Assembly (NCBI GenBank): GCA_037043455.1
Contig: JAWPHD010008219.1
Coordinates: 53,935 to 117,934, forward strand
Direction: 5' to 3'
DNA from: Cyrtodaria siliqua
Lineage: Eukaryota; Mollusca; Bivalvia; Adapedonta; Hiatellidae
Length of the DNA: 64,000 nt
The translations under genes were made by a program, and so were the position numbers. Positions 10,149 to 20,650 of this stretch are shown piece by piece. Position 1 is the first letter of the stretch; every line of letters begins with the position of its first letter. Under the pieces are notes generated by a model. That model did not search any database and had not been told where the DNA came from. It saw only the letters and a program-made list of their open reading frames with translations.

Positions 10149-11762
10149 CTGCCATACTCTAACTTCTGATAACTGGTAGTTAGAGTACACAAGTCATTCT
10201 GACGAGTTTTATTTTCAATTAAATGATTTACAACTGTGCACATACAAAAGAATATGTCAGCGACTCTGCTACAAGTCTATTATTTTGTTAATTAACAAAC
10301 TAGTAAGCAAAATCTCCTCTCTAATCTACCTTTCGACATTTACAGATCAATATAAAAAAATTGTTTGTGACTCCCCATAAATTTACCGCGAAGATATTCG
10401 CTTGTTGCGGGCATATTCGACACTTACATGTGGTCAAATATGTCCGCGGACAAATTGGCATGTTGCGGACACCTCTGTTAGCTTTAAATATAGTATTGTT
10501 GTAATATAATCAACAATTAGAAGGCAAATACAATTTGATTTAAACAATTCAAATATTAATAAACAATGATTTGCAAAAATGAAAGTAATGTAGAAGAACT
10601 ATTGGGATGCTTTTAGTCTTTAAAAAATCAAGATTACCTTGTGCCTCTTTAGCATATGAACACTTAAATAAAATATATTACTGGAGCCTCAAATCAATAC
10701 TATGAAAATTAAATTAAAATTCACCAAAACTGATAAACGTTTGAATGTGGTTTAAATGATACTTGACTGGCTTTTATCATGCCCAAATTTAAGTCTAACC
10801 AGATGTAATCAATTTATAAATTGCTGGCAGTCAAAACAGAGCAGGAGAAGTCATTAACTAAGTATTACATGACCCACTTTTTTAGAGAACCATAAAATCT
10901 TTAATCCAATATATCCACAAAGGAAGTGGGACACTATATGGCTGTTTATTGGGGGTCATTAAATAATTAACACCCCAGCAATCACATAATTGACACCTTA
11001 CATATATCAAACAGGATGTATCACAGTATAGGATCCTGTCTGATCAAACTGTGTAACAAACAAACAAACAGAGAGTATTTCTTATAGGTCTATTAATTAC
11101 TCTAAAACAAGTAAAATGCATAATTATTAACGTTATGTCTCTAATCCCATTTTTCAATATTTTCAGGTATATGTATGAACTGAGTGAATAAAATAACTGA
11201 TTTGCATTTGAAAATTTCAAGATAAAATTTATAATCATTATTTAAATTCAGAAATTTACTGTTTTTTGAACATATCAAAATTATGTAATCTTTAATACTG
11301 GTACTTTCCTCATACTTATATTAAACTTAATCAAGCATTACAATTAGCACATCCATTCATTTTATTATTCCAGTATTGTTCTGAAGTTAAAATCATCTTG
11401 TAATTAAATAAAATGTAATAACATATAGTGTTTTCAAATTTTCTTTAGTTATAATTTTACTATTGCATGTGTTTAATATAATCAACAATTCTGTGAATTT
11501 ATATTCCCCGTCAAAGTATGTTAAAGAGACATGGAAATCTTGAAGTATTTATCAATTATAATTAGCATCTCAATTTATTAATCAAGTATCGTTTTTAACT
11601 TTAAACCTGCTTCATATATAAATTAAATAAAAATATAAAAAAATTGGAGTTTGAAAATCTCACAGGTTTTAACATAATCAACATTTAGTAATTTTTATAA
11701 ATTTGCAAATAGAATTTGTTTTCAATTGTTCAAATAATTATTTGAAATATGGATGTAGAAAA
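10149..11762. other. AT-rich DNA with remnants of AAAGGGACA-type MITEs
   Basis: Contains a right-end-like ATCAAGATTACCTTGTGCCT at about 10,628, a left-end-like TTAAAGAGACATGGAAATCT at about 11,520, and internal MITE phrases at 11,340-11,420 and 11,565-11,640. No open frame with a domain and no RNA gene was seen. Confidence 0.5.
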
Positions 11763-11935
11763 ATTGAATTGAATTAAATTGGGATTTTAGTCGCACCAAC
11801 AGCTAAGGTCATATGTCGACTTTCCAGCTTCCATTGGTGGAGGAAGACCCCAGATGCCCCTCCAACCAGGCGGTTGGTTACCTGGGTAGAACCACCGACG
11901 TTCCGCAAGCCATGAGAGCTGGCAGGGCCGTCACT
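11763..11935 (-). mobile_element. Meta-type SINE, 5'-truncated, minus strand
   Basis: On the minus strand it reads GGCTTGCGGAACGTCGGTGG, TTCTACCCAGGT, GTCTTCCTCCACCAATGGAA, GCTGGAAAGTCGACATATGA and GGTGCGACTAAAATCC, then an AATTCAATTC tail. This is the conserved Meta-domain and 3' tail known from gastropod and bivalve SINEs. The tRNA-like head is missing. The 114-codon plus-strand and 61-codon minus-strand frames here are shadows. Confidence 0.8.
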
Positions 11936-12649
11936 CTGTTTTGGGGGACTGCGACCCACACCCTTGGGTGGGGGAATTTTAGCGCGATTTTACAGGAAAG
12001 GTGGAATTATTTTGAGGCCATAATTTTGATTATAATCATTGTTTTAAATAGCCTTCATGTTTTATTTATATTAAATACAAAAAAACAACAAAAAAAAACT
12101 TCATCAATAGGTATAACACTGCTGTTAGATTTGGAAAAAAATAAGGTACGACAATAAATTCGCCGTACATGGAAGAAACGGGACACAGCCTACAAATTTC
12201 ATACTCAATATTTTACGTACCAGAAGTTTTGTTTTTATTTATTTTTTTCGAGTGGGAAGTTTGGTCAAAATTAGCCAAGCGGTTTCTGAGGAGAAGTTGT
12301 TTGAAGAAAAGTTAACAACGACGGACGAAGAGTGATCCCAATATAGCCTTCGGCTCAGGTGATCTAATAAAAAGGTCAATGATGCTTAAATGAAAGTTTG
12401 TAAACATTTTAGTAACTAACAAGAAATGTCACAGTAAGTGACAAATGCCCCCGAAGTGACCTGTAAGTGTGACCTTGACCTTGGAGCAATATGAAACCAA
12501 CAGATATATTTAAAAATATTTAAAAAAAAATAAAATCAAACGAACAATAAAAATCAAATAAAATAAAATTTAAAAAATATTTAAAAAATAAATAAAAATA
12601 AAAATAAATAGAAGAAAAAAAAAATTAAAAAATTTAAATATTTTTGTCG
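11936..12649. other. Non-coding DNA with a transposon-end remnant
   Basis: At 12,250-12,365 there is AGTTTGGTCAAAATTAGCCA, GACGGACGAAGAGTGATCCC and CTCAGGTGATCTAA, a terminal motif also present at the end of the array near 9,710-9,755. A lead-in of the 165-bp array (AGTGTGACCTTGACC) appears at 12,465. Long A/T runs occupy 12,500-12,640. Confidence 0.55.
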
Positions 12650-13410
12650 CGACACGACTTCTTGTGGTGAGCAATTGTGCGAAGTTATTTGAAAATCCGT
12701 TGATTATTGTCCGAGTTATGAAGCGGAGACGATTGTATAGACGAACAGATTTTGAACTTTGATCTCTAAGTGTGACATTGACCTTGGAGCCAAGGACCTG
12801 GATTTTGTGCGCGACACGTCGTCTTGTTGTGGTGAGCAATTGTGCGAAGTTATTTGAAAATCCATCCATTATTGTCAGAGTTATGAAGCGGACACGAGTG
12901 TACAGACGAAAGGATTTTGACCTTTGATCTCTTAAGTGTGACCTTGACCTTGGAGCCACGGACCTGGATTTTGTGCGCGACACGTCTTGTTGTGGTGAGC
13001 AATTGTGCGAAGTTATTTGAATATCCATCCATTATTGTCAAGAGTTATGAAGCAGACACGAGTACAGACGAACGGATTTTGACCTTTGATCTCTAAGTGT
13101 GACCTTGATCTTGGAGCCACGGACCTGGATTTTGTGCGCGAAACGTCGTCTTTTTTTGGTGAGCAATTGTGCGAAGTTATTTGAAAATCCATCCATTATT
13201 GTTAGAGTTATGAAGCGGACACGAGTGTACAGACGCGGATTTTGACCTTTGATCTCTAAGTGTGACCTTGACCTTTGAGCCACGGACCTGGATTTTGTTC
13301 TCGACACATCGTCTTGTTGTGGTGAGCAATTGTGCGAAGTTATTTGAAAATCCATCCATTATTGTCAGAGTTATGAAGCGGACACGAGTGTACAGACAAA
13401 CGGACAGACA
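12650..13410. repeat. Tandem array, ~165 bp unit, 5 copies
   Basis: Five copies of a unit containing GTGACCTTGACCTTGGAGCC, GGACCTGGATTTTGTGCGCG, ACACGTCGTCTTGTTGTGGT and GCAATTGTGCGAAGTTATTT. Several overlapping minus-strand frames of 60-152 codons are translations of this array. The sequence relates in inverted orientation to the array at 21.4-22.1 kb, which carries the complementary GGTCAAGGTCACACTT and GCGCGCAAAACCCAG words. The array ends at GGACAGACAGTGCGATTACT, a transposon-terminus-like phrase. Confidence 0.9.
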
Positions 13411-13479
13411 GTGCGATTACTATATATGCCACCCTTAAAAACATAAAAACAATCGAGTTTGCTGTTTGCTGAGATGACA

Positions 13480-13812
13480 AGTGCATAAAATTGTTTAAAA
13501 ATCTTGATTTTTTTAAAAACTCACGGTGTCCCGTTAGTTTTTCTCTTAACTTGCATTTGTTCAATCATTAATATTAATTGTTAGAATTATAAAGTTCAAA
13601 GCAAATTGATTTTACATTTTACTAACTCTTTATAATATTGCACCAATAATATATTGAAAATTCAGTAAAATAGTGAAGAAAATTGAAATCACAGTTGTTT
13701 TTTTAATTATATGCAAGCAGTTTTAAAGTCAAAATGACGCAGGATAGCTAAATCGAGGAGCACATTTTAATATTTGAATAAAACTCAAGATTGCCATGTG
13801 TCCCTTTAAATA
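13480..13812. mobile_element. MITE, AAAGGGACA-type family
   Basis: The right end is CTCAAGATTGCCATGTGTCC followed by CTTTAAAT. The interior includes the minus-strand equivalent of the 'actttaaacctgcttcatat' phrase seen at 11.6 kb. An internal end-like CTCACGGTGTCCCGTTAG at 13,520 suggests two overlapping or nested copies. Non-coding. Confidence 0.5.
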
Positions 13813-14356
13813 TCAGATAAAAAAAAACTCAGGAGTATCCATGGGAAATTTGAGTAAAATTGGCCAAGTGGTTTCTGAGAAAGAGCTGCTTAGGGACACC
13901 AATGCCCAAGCCGCTAGACGAAATTTGCCTATTAAGTTTCATGAGAGTGGGTGTTATTGTTTCGGAGTTATCGTCAAGAATGCATATTTCCATATAAGGT
14001 CATGGCGACCTGGACCTTTGACCCCCAAAAAAATTAGGGTTCCTCCTCTTACTAAGGGCAATGTACAGTTCATGATTGTGAGTGTTATAGTTTCAGAGTT
14101 ACTGTCCGGAATGAGCAATTGTTTACGAACAGGCAGACATATAAAAAGTAGACAATAATCAAATCAGTAATATTTTAAGTTTTAGTAAGACAAAGGTTGG
14201 ACCTAAACCCCATTATTTTTACAAGACTCTGTTAGTAAAATATCAGTCAAGACAAGATTGCTGGACAGACATAATGAGACATCATGCAATGCATAAGAAC
14301 CAGCTAATGCATTATATACTTGCTCATTAGTCCATAATCTGAACCACACCGTAATT
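13813..14356. repeat. Degenerate dispersed repeat carrying a 120-codon chance frame
   Basis: Contains phrases such as GGCCAAGTGGTTTCTGAG, AAGTTTCATGAGAGTGG and GTTTCAGAGTTACTGTCC, twice repeated in diverged form ~130 bp apart. That is typical of non-coding repeat units in mollusc introns. The open frame at 13,796-14,158 runs through these repeats and into the MITE end, has no domain, and is not called a gene. Confidence 0.5.
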
Positions 14357-14612
14357 GAATGTTGTTTAACGGCTCATCAACACAGTATAGTTATTTAGAG
14401 CCGCCCCAGACAGAGGAATCCGGGAACCTGCCCTACTCTTATTATTGAACAGATTCCTATGATTCTTTAACATGCTCGAAGGATAGATCGGTTTACGTCC
14501 CCATCCGACGGACGAGGCTAAGGGAAAGTGTCTTGCCCAAGAACACACCGACGGAACTCAGTGGCACCACAGAGTATGGTGAACCCAGGGCCTCCGGTTA
14601 CCACACCGTAAG
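14357..14612 (-). mobile_element. SINE-like dispersed repeat, minus strand
   Basis: On the minus strand it reads GTAACCGGAGGCCCTGGGTT, CACCATACTCTGTGGTGCCA, GTGTGTTCTTGGGCAAGACA and CCTCGTCCGTCGGATGGGGA, ending ATACTGTGTTGATGAGCCGT plus TAAACAACATTC. The CTTGGGCAAGACAC word is common in tRNA-derived SINEs of marine animals. The last ~34 bp recur at 19,104-19,138, and the CCTCGTTCGTCGGATG phrase recurs at 63.6 and 63.9 kb. Confidence 0.6.
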
Positions 14613-14714
14613 TAAAACAAGTTGAATTTGAGGTCAAAATGTTCTAGTTCTGAAACGTTCTAGTTCTGAAACCAAATAGAAAGGAGTGCTAGTTATTTGT
14701 GAGCATCTACTTAC

Positions 14715-14846
14715 CAGTACATGTCATCTTCAAAAATCCATATGTATATCATGGCCATTCATCACAGCCTGGAAAAGATGTTAATGCTCGAGTCTGGGCA
14801 CCGACACTGTGACAATTTGTATTAGCAAACTGCGCGCATGGGTATA
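14715..14846 (-). pseudogene. Duplicate exon with an in-frame stop, minus strand
   Basis: Minus strand: acceptor CTGTTTTCAG, 132 nt, donor GTAAGT, phase 1 in and phase 1 out. It encodes a stretch starting YPCAQFANTNCHSVGAQT and continuing to PGCDEWP. A TGA at 14,749-14,751 interrupts it, after which the frame continues YTYGFLKMTCT to the donor. It is a paralogue of 8168-8293. The stop could be a nonsense change of TGG, so this copy is either dead, a terminal exon, or a skipped exon. The GCDEWP motif loosely recalls the DEWP of NucA/NucB nucleases, but nothing else supports that assignment. Confidence 0.5.
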
Positions 14847-15039
14847 CTGAAAACAGCATTAAAAAAAATGCAATTTAAAGCCAAACTAATTTGTCATAGT
14901 CGTTAATAGTATTGTTGTAAAACACAAATATACTTTATGTTATTTCTTGATGCAAGCCATTGTGGGTTAAAATTCAATTATTAAATTGTTATTATTAAAC
15001 AAGAGGTCAATGATTTTCAAGCTATACTAATAGGTTTTG

Positions 15040-15890
15040 ATAGCTATATCAGCATTTCTGTGAAGTTTTATAAAAATCTGTCAAGTAGTTTCAAAGTAGT
15101 AACAAAGATGGCCACTAGCGGCCATGTTTAATGTCGGTCGAATCAAAATAATCTTCGACAAGGATCAACATCATGTCAAGCTGATCAGTTTAGAAAAAGT
15201 CCCATATCAATATCACTTATAGTTTTCAAGAAGTAGTCGCTAAAACCTTGTTTTTAAAAAAAAAAATTTTTAGCCAAGGGGCCGTGTTGAATTTCCGGCC
15301 GACCTAAATTTTGCTGGGATCAATTAGACATCAAGAGCAACATTCCTGTGAAGTTTCATGAAAATCCGTCAAGTAGTTTCAGAGGAGTAGTCGCTACAAG
15401 TTTCTACTATATAACTCTTATGTAAACAAACAAAGATGGCCACTGGTGGCCATGTTTAATGTCAAATCCAAATAAATTTTGACAAGGATCAACATCATGT
15501 CATGCTGATCATTTTAGAAAAAGTCCCATATCAATATTATTTACAGTTTTCAAGAAGTAGGCTCTATAAACTTGTTTTTAAAAATCTATTTTTAGACGTG
15601 GCAGCCCTCTTGAATTTCCGGCCAACCTGAAATTTTGGTAAGATCAACTAGACATCAAGAGCAACATTCCTGTGAATTTTCAGAGGAGTATTCGCTACAA
15701 ATATTTGATATATAAACTCTATGCAGACATGTTTAATGTCGAATCAAAATAATTTTCGGCTCGTTTTAAAAACAGTTCCATATCAATATTATTTAAAGTT
15801 TTAAAGAAAAAGACGCTACAAAAAAATTTGACAGACGGACGACTCGGACGCCGCACCATGGCATAAGCTCTCCTGATCTTTGATCAGTAC
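15040..15890. repeat. Tandem array, ~335-bp unit, about 2.5 copies
   Basis: Repeats of a unit with AAAGATGGCCACTAGCGGCC, CAAGGATCAACATCATGTCA, AAAAAGTCCCATATCAATAT, TGAATTTCCGGCCGACCT and CATCAAGAGCAACATTCCTG. The third copy is decayed and ends in GACAGACGGACGACTCGGAC, a transposon-terminus-like phrase. Non-coding. Confidence 0.85.
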
Positions 15891-16011
15891 AGCTATTAAC
15901 ATATAAAGATGCAGTTTTATTCAATATATTTATTATAGTCTGTCTATTTGTAGATCAGTTAAAAATTACTGGTTCTGCTTAGTTTTTAGTCTGTTTTGTA
16001 CTGAAAATTAC

Positions 16012-16081
16012 CTCTCACAATGGACCATGTCACACGATACATACAGCAATGAAAAGTGTTATTCTTTGAATGCCCGTCAGC
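16012..16081 (-). CDS. Putative 70-nt exon, minus strand
   Basis: Minus strand: acceptor ATTTGGTTGCAG, 70 nt open in one frame encoding ADGHSKNNTFHCCMYRVTW and SIVR, donor GTAATT. It enters in phase 0 and leaves in phase 1, matching the incoming phase of 14715-14846 and 8168-8293. It has a CC pair. No upstream exon or start codon was located in the window. Whether it belongs with the 8.2 kb exon, the 14.7 kb exon or both cannot be decided here. Confidence 0.4.
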
Positions 16082-16768
16082 CTGCAACCAAATTACTTTC
16101 TTGCAAAGTGTTTTACGGTTTTGCATTCTTATTTGAACCCTTAAGCATAGCTTTAAATCTTGTCCTTGCTGCTATAGTTTAATATGACCAAAAGTGCAAG
16201 TGACTGTCGGAAAAATGTGCTATCAATAATGTAAATATAGATCCCTAACGCTCATAAACATTGCCTGCACATGTATGTGTGATTTTAGGGGTCAGCTACT
16301 ACTAGCCAACCTATACCTGGGTGTAATTTTTGGTTTTCAGACACTTCCCGCGATTGGAAATAATGTCCATTAAAATGGTACGAACAATTAGCGGGTCTCT
16401 CTTTTTTTAATTGTTTTCATCGCTTGCAGTCCACGCTAAAAAACATCGGCAAATTTACTATTGTTTTGCATAACAAATTGGCGGTAAATGCTCAGTGAAC
16501 CCGTACCAATATTACAGGGAAAAAATGAGAAACAGAACCAGATAGAAACTGTAAATAACTGGTGACGCGGTTTCATACAATCAATAAAGCGGTCTCGTGA
16601 AAAGTATGCTGTGCACCACAAAAACTCTGATTGGCAAAAATAAGCTACCAAGATACGCATCGTTTCAAAAGAAATAGCGTACCTGGAAAATTACGTCCGT
16701 ATATGGTATGGAGTGAATTAAAAGAAAATGAAGACTCTGAAATATCACGTAATTTACATGGATGCGCA
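16082..16768. other. Non-coding DNA, nothing recognised
   Basis: Overlapping frames at 16,436-16,660 (minus) and 16,631-16,813 (plus) show no domain, and the plus frame runs into the inverted repeat below. If the minus-strand gene extends upstream, its promoter or earlier exons may lie here or beyond, but I could not identify them. Confidence 0.4.
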
Positions 16769-17160
16769 GTCTATCTGGAGCACTGCAGAGCTAGAATCCC
16801 CTTTATAAAGTAGGTAGAGTATGTGGCACAACTCCATATGCAGGTTTCTGAAGACATCACGCAATGCCTGAATAAACAACTTATTTAAGCCTTATATACC
16901 ACACATGCATACATAAAACTCACCAAAGAAAAGAATATCATGCCGATCTAGTCATGTTCCCTCTGACATGTTTAATGTTTTTCTCTCGAAATAGCTTGCT
17001 GTCATCTGTAATCTGGTTCCATATTTCCAAGTTTATCAATTTTCTTTGGTGAGTTTATGGTATGGTATAATTCAGGGTTCAGTCAATTAAAATCCAGTTA
17101 TTGTTATTTAAGCAGGTATTGGGTGATGTCTTCAGAGTTTATATGCAGTGCTCCAGATAG
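16769..17160. repeat. Large imperfect inverted repeat
   Basis: The left arm has CTATCTGGAGCACTGCAG, CTGAAGACATCACGCAATGC and AACTCACCAAAGAAAA. The right arm has the reverse complements in reverse order: TTTTCTTTGGTGAGTTTATG, AGGTATTGGGTGATGTCTTC and GCAGTGCTCCAGATAG. The arms differ in length by an insertion and enclose about 100 bp. It is probably a MITE. The TATCTGGAGCACTGTAT word recurs at 21,148, hinting at another copy. Confidence 0.75.
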
Positions 17161-17867
17161 GCTTTCAGCACACTGTATGCATGTTTTTGTTTTTTTACGT
17201 ATTTACATTTACAAATTACAAACTTATGCGTATTTTTGTAAACATGTTTTATAAACAAGTTTTGTAAAAGGTATACTCTGTAAAAAAAGTTTTCGACCAT
17301 GGCAGTGTTCGAACCCTTACAATGATCTCTGAACCTTGACATTCGACCATAACCCTTATTATCTCAGTTGATAATTCACAATAGACCAACAATCAACAAT
17401 AATTATCGTTTACAATGGAAGTTTGCGAAAAAATAATAATCTTTTTATTGGTTACTCGAATGTGTGTTCGCGATATTTTTTTAAAATCAAATCTTGTTTG
17501 GAATTTAATGTTTCTGGTACCAAATTAACCGGGTAGGGTAGACCTTGGTTACTAAAAAAAGATACTTAAATTCTGTCCACTAGTTTTATTTTTATATGAC
17601 TCTATATACCCTGGTCCAAAACCTTTTTCACCGAGTATATATTCATTAGTCATTACCATAAAAAACATTGCATATTTCATCTCCCCCTTTAAAAAAAAAA
17701 AGACAGAAGCAATGTTGAATGAATATATATTTAAGGGCATTATTGATTAATTTGTGTCAAATAGCTGACAAAAAAAGGCAATTTCTATTTTCTTGCAAGC
17801 ATCTAACGAAACGTAAGTAAAATTCTGCACTTGACTGTCATTCAGTACCTCAAACATCAATAAGCAT
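17161..17867. other. Non-coding DNA, nothing recognised
   Basis: AT-rich with several weak 60-70 codon frames on both strands, none with a domain or splice pairing. Confidence 0.5.
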
Positions 17868-18440
17868 CCACTGAGTTCCCCTGCGAAATTTTCTAGAACT
17901 GTGCATGAACAATTCTTGAACTGTTCTGGATAGATTGTTCAAGAACTGTTCTTGAACTGTACCTAATCTGTTCTGGTACAGTTCTAGAGCAGTACGTGAA
18001 CGTTAAATGAGACAAATTTTCTAGAACGTATGTTCAAGAACAGTTCTAGAACTTATGTTTAAGAACAGTTCTAGAACTATCTGTACTGGAACTGTTCTTG
18101 AACATAACCCAAGACTAGAAATTTTGTCTCATTTAACGTTCATGCACAGTTCCAGAACTGCTCAAGAACAGATGAAGCACAGTTCTAGAACTATCTGTAC
18201 TGGAACTGTTCTAGAACTGTTCCAGAACGATCTGTACTGGAAGTGTTCTAGAACAGTTCTAGAACTATACTGGAACTGTTCTTGAACAGTTAAAGTAAGA
18301 TAGTTCTAGAACTGTTCTTGAACATAAGTTCAAGAAATTTTGTCTCATCTAACTCAAGAACAGATGAAGCATAGCTCAAGAATAGTTCTTGAACAATCTA
18401 TCCAGAACAATTCCTGCACAGTTCCAGAACTCCCTTGGCC
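17868..18440. repeat. Array of palindromic GTTCTnGAAC words with inverted ends
   Basis: About forty TTC or GAA half-sites, including roughly nine TTCTAGAA palindromes, in both orientations. The outer parts are inverted: TGTTCTGGATAGATTGTTCA on the left and TGAACAATCTATCCAGAACA on the right. An inner phrase TGAGACAAATTTTCTAGAAC recurs inverted as AGAAATTTTGTCTCATTTAA. The 76-codon frame at 18,055-18,285 is a repeat shadow. TTCnnGAA is also the core of heat-shock elements, but the spacing between units is mostly 3, not 2. Confidence 0.8.
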
Positions 18441-19010
18441 ACTAATTTAACCTACATAGCAGTTAAAGAACAATTCATTAATTGAACCTTCAGAATGCCT
18501 GGTCATACTTGGGGAAATGTTACATATGATACTGAAATGAAATAATATCTGCAGTGCTGAATACCATTTTTCTGTCAGCAACAAAAAAGAAAGTCAATCC
18601 GCGAAAACACATGACAATAGGGGTTTCATTTTAAAATACTGTTTCTAAAGACTACATTTAGAAATTTCATCTTTCAAATACAACTATTAAATGTATAAGA
18701 TGTTTTGACACAATAAGTAATGAAAGTATTATCACAAAACACTTACATTTAATCATTAAATGATGCAAGCACAATCTTCAGTTGGACTGCCATTTTACCG
18801 CCAAAAATTCAAAAGAATGGCGTCTTCATTTTATTTGCAATTTTGTCAGAATCACTCAGGTGTCATATATTCTTTACCTACTTAAATGAAGACATGGGCT
18901 TTTAAACTGCAGATAATGTTATTATATTAAACTGTTCATGCATTAATGTCATTATCATATATTTGTTTGTTAATAGTAGTATAGATTTGTTTAATTAATG
19001 AAGATGAACA
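18441..19010. other. AT-rich DNA between two palindromic-word arrays
   Basis: No open frame, RNA gene or repeat match was found. It separates the array at 17.9-18.4 kb from the related element at 19.0-20.4 kb. Confidence 0.5.
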
Positions 19011-20437
19011 CCTGCGAAACATGTTCTTAATATGTTCTTAAACATTGAACATTTTCAAGAACTATTAAAGAACATTTCAAGAACTGTAATTTTTCTTTTA
19101 ACCTAATACTGTGTTGATGAGCCGTTAAACAACATTCATAAACATTCAGTTTGTTATGGAAAAACCTGTTCTGGAAATGGTGTAATAAATTATGTTGTTT
19201 TGTGGAAATACTCAAAAGATTTGAAACTGTTGAATTTTAATTTAACAAAATTTAAGTGCTACAAAATAATTGAATTGAATTGAATTGAAAGTCTTTATTT
19301 ATCGAGGGTGACCCAATTAGTTTATACTAATCTAAATGTCTTTTTATACCAAGTTTATGGATAACTGTTTTCATGTCCCAGCAAAAGCCATCTATGTATA
19401 CTTGGGGTGTGTTCAAGCTACTTAAAACAAAGAAATTTCAGTTTAATACCTGTGCCTGTCAGCATTACAAAAATAATGCCTTTTTCAAACACTGTATCAG
19501 TAAGTAGTGTGACTAATAAGGGAAGATCACAATAGTTTATTAGGTGGTTAATATTGTGACTAATGCTTACTAATTTAATGTATATTTACATTTGCACAGC
19601 TGTAATCGATTTGTAACAACATTCCTATTAAGATAACATATTTGTAGATATTTTAAGCACATCTTAATTACATTTCCTATTTGTAGCATGGTCACAGACA
19701 ATTCTCTTTGTTCAGACACATGTGTAAATCGATTAATTCAAAATAAGACCTGTCAGAATAACTGTGAGAATAACAGGGAGAATAACTGTTAGAATAACTG
19801 AAATAGAGCTGAAATGGACATGCTACAAAACAAATAGAGTATGGTTTCATCTCGTTGGTTAATTTAAACACCTCGATGGGCGTAGCCCATCTCGATGTTT
19901 AAATGAACCAACTCAATGAAACCATACTCTATCTATTACTTAAAGAAATTTAGTTCACATTTTAAAGAACATTTGAAGAACTTTAAATAGAGAAGATGTT
20001 CTAAAACTGTTCTTAAACAATTTCAAGAACAAATGAAGAACAGTTTAGGAACTTCAAGGGTTTAAACTGTTCTTAATTAGTGCTTAACACTTAAAGTTTA
20101 AGAACACTTAAGAGTTAAGAACTAATTAAGAACGGTTTAAGAACCCTTGAAGTTCCTGAACGGTTCTTCATTTGTTCTTCAAATTGTTCAAGAACATTTT
20201 TAGAACATTTTCTCTATTTAAAGGTTCTTGAACTGTTCTAAACTTGTTCAAGAACCTTTCAAGAATATCTTAAGAAAAATTAAAGTTCTTGAAATGATCT
20301 TCAATAGTTCTTGAAAATGTTCAAGAACATATTAAGAACATGTTCTAGAACAATGAATCAAAAATAGTTCAGGAACTGTTCTTAATGTTCTAGAACTGTT
20401 CATGAACTGTTCTTGAGTATAAGAACAGAGTTTCGCA
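19011..20437. mobile_element. TIR-bounded element filled with TTCnnGAAC words
   Basis: The left end is CACCTGCGAAACATGTTC, the right end GAACAGAGTTTCGCAGGGG. Further in, TTAATATGTTCTTAAACATT and TTTTCAAGAACTATTAAAGA on the left match, inverted, TTCTTGAAAATGTTCAAGAA and CATATTAAGAACATGTTC on the right. The core at 19,975-20,420 is an array of TTCTTAAACTGTTC-type words. Inside are a 34-bp SINE fragment (19,104-19,138), AT-rich filler and a second palindromic MITE (19,805-19,940). The CCTGCGAAA end also starts the array at 17,876, so both may be one family. No transposase is encoded. Confidence 0.65.
19805..19940. mobile_element. Palindromic MITE nested in the previous element
   Basis: Arms ATAGAGTATGGTTTCATCTC then GTTGGTTAATTTAAACACCT and the mirror CGATGTTTAAATGAACCAAC then TCAATGAAACCATACTCTAT meet at GATGGGCGTAGCCCATC. 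A half copy lies at 10,055-10,148. Non-coding. Confidence 0.85.
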
Positions 20438-20528
20438 GGGGTATGGTTGGACGCACTCTACTTTTCTAAGCTTTTAAGTTGGGTGTACGTGGGTATTCGG
20501 TTTTCCATATTTATCGGCGATTATATCA

Positions 20529-20650
20529 TAGGTTATTAGATTTGTATGGCTAAATATTACTTGGAACGAGTTGTTTTGGAAAAGGACGACGAGTCCTGCG
20601 CCAAAACAACGAGTTCCAAGTAATATTTAGCCATACAAATTCAATAACCT
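20529..20650. mobile_element. Palindromic MITE, ~120 bp hairpin
   Basis: The left arm AGGTTATTAGATTTGTATGG, CTAAATATTACTTGGAACGA and GTTGTTTTGG is mirrored by CCAAAACAACGAGTTCCAAG, TAATATTTAGCCATACAAAT and TCAATAACCT, around GACGACGAGTCCTG. The 135-codon minus-strand frame at 20,550-20,957 runs through one arm and beyond, and is not a gene. Confidence 0.85.

Noticed and set aside
12570..13564. Cluster of minus-strand frames up to 152 codons
   Set aside because: They read the ~165-bp tandem array in several frames with the same repeated words. No domain.
13796..14158. 120-codon plus-strand frame
   Set aside because: Starts in a MITE terminus and runs through degenerate non-coding repeats.
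14715..14846. NucA/NucB-type nuclease exon
   Set aside because: Only the DEWP tetrapeptide is shared. No other conserved residues of that family are seen, so no function was assigned.
17868..18440. Heat-shock-element enhancer
   Set aside because: TTCTAGAA matches an HSE core, but neighbouring units are mostly spaced by 3 bases, not 2, and the array has inverted ends typical of a mobile element. Regulatory use is not supported.
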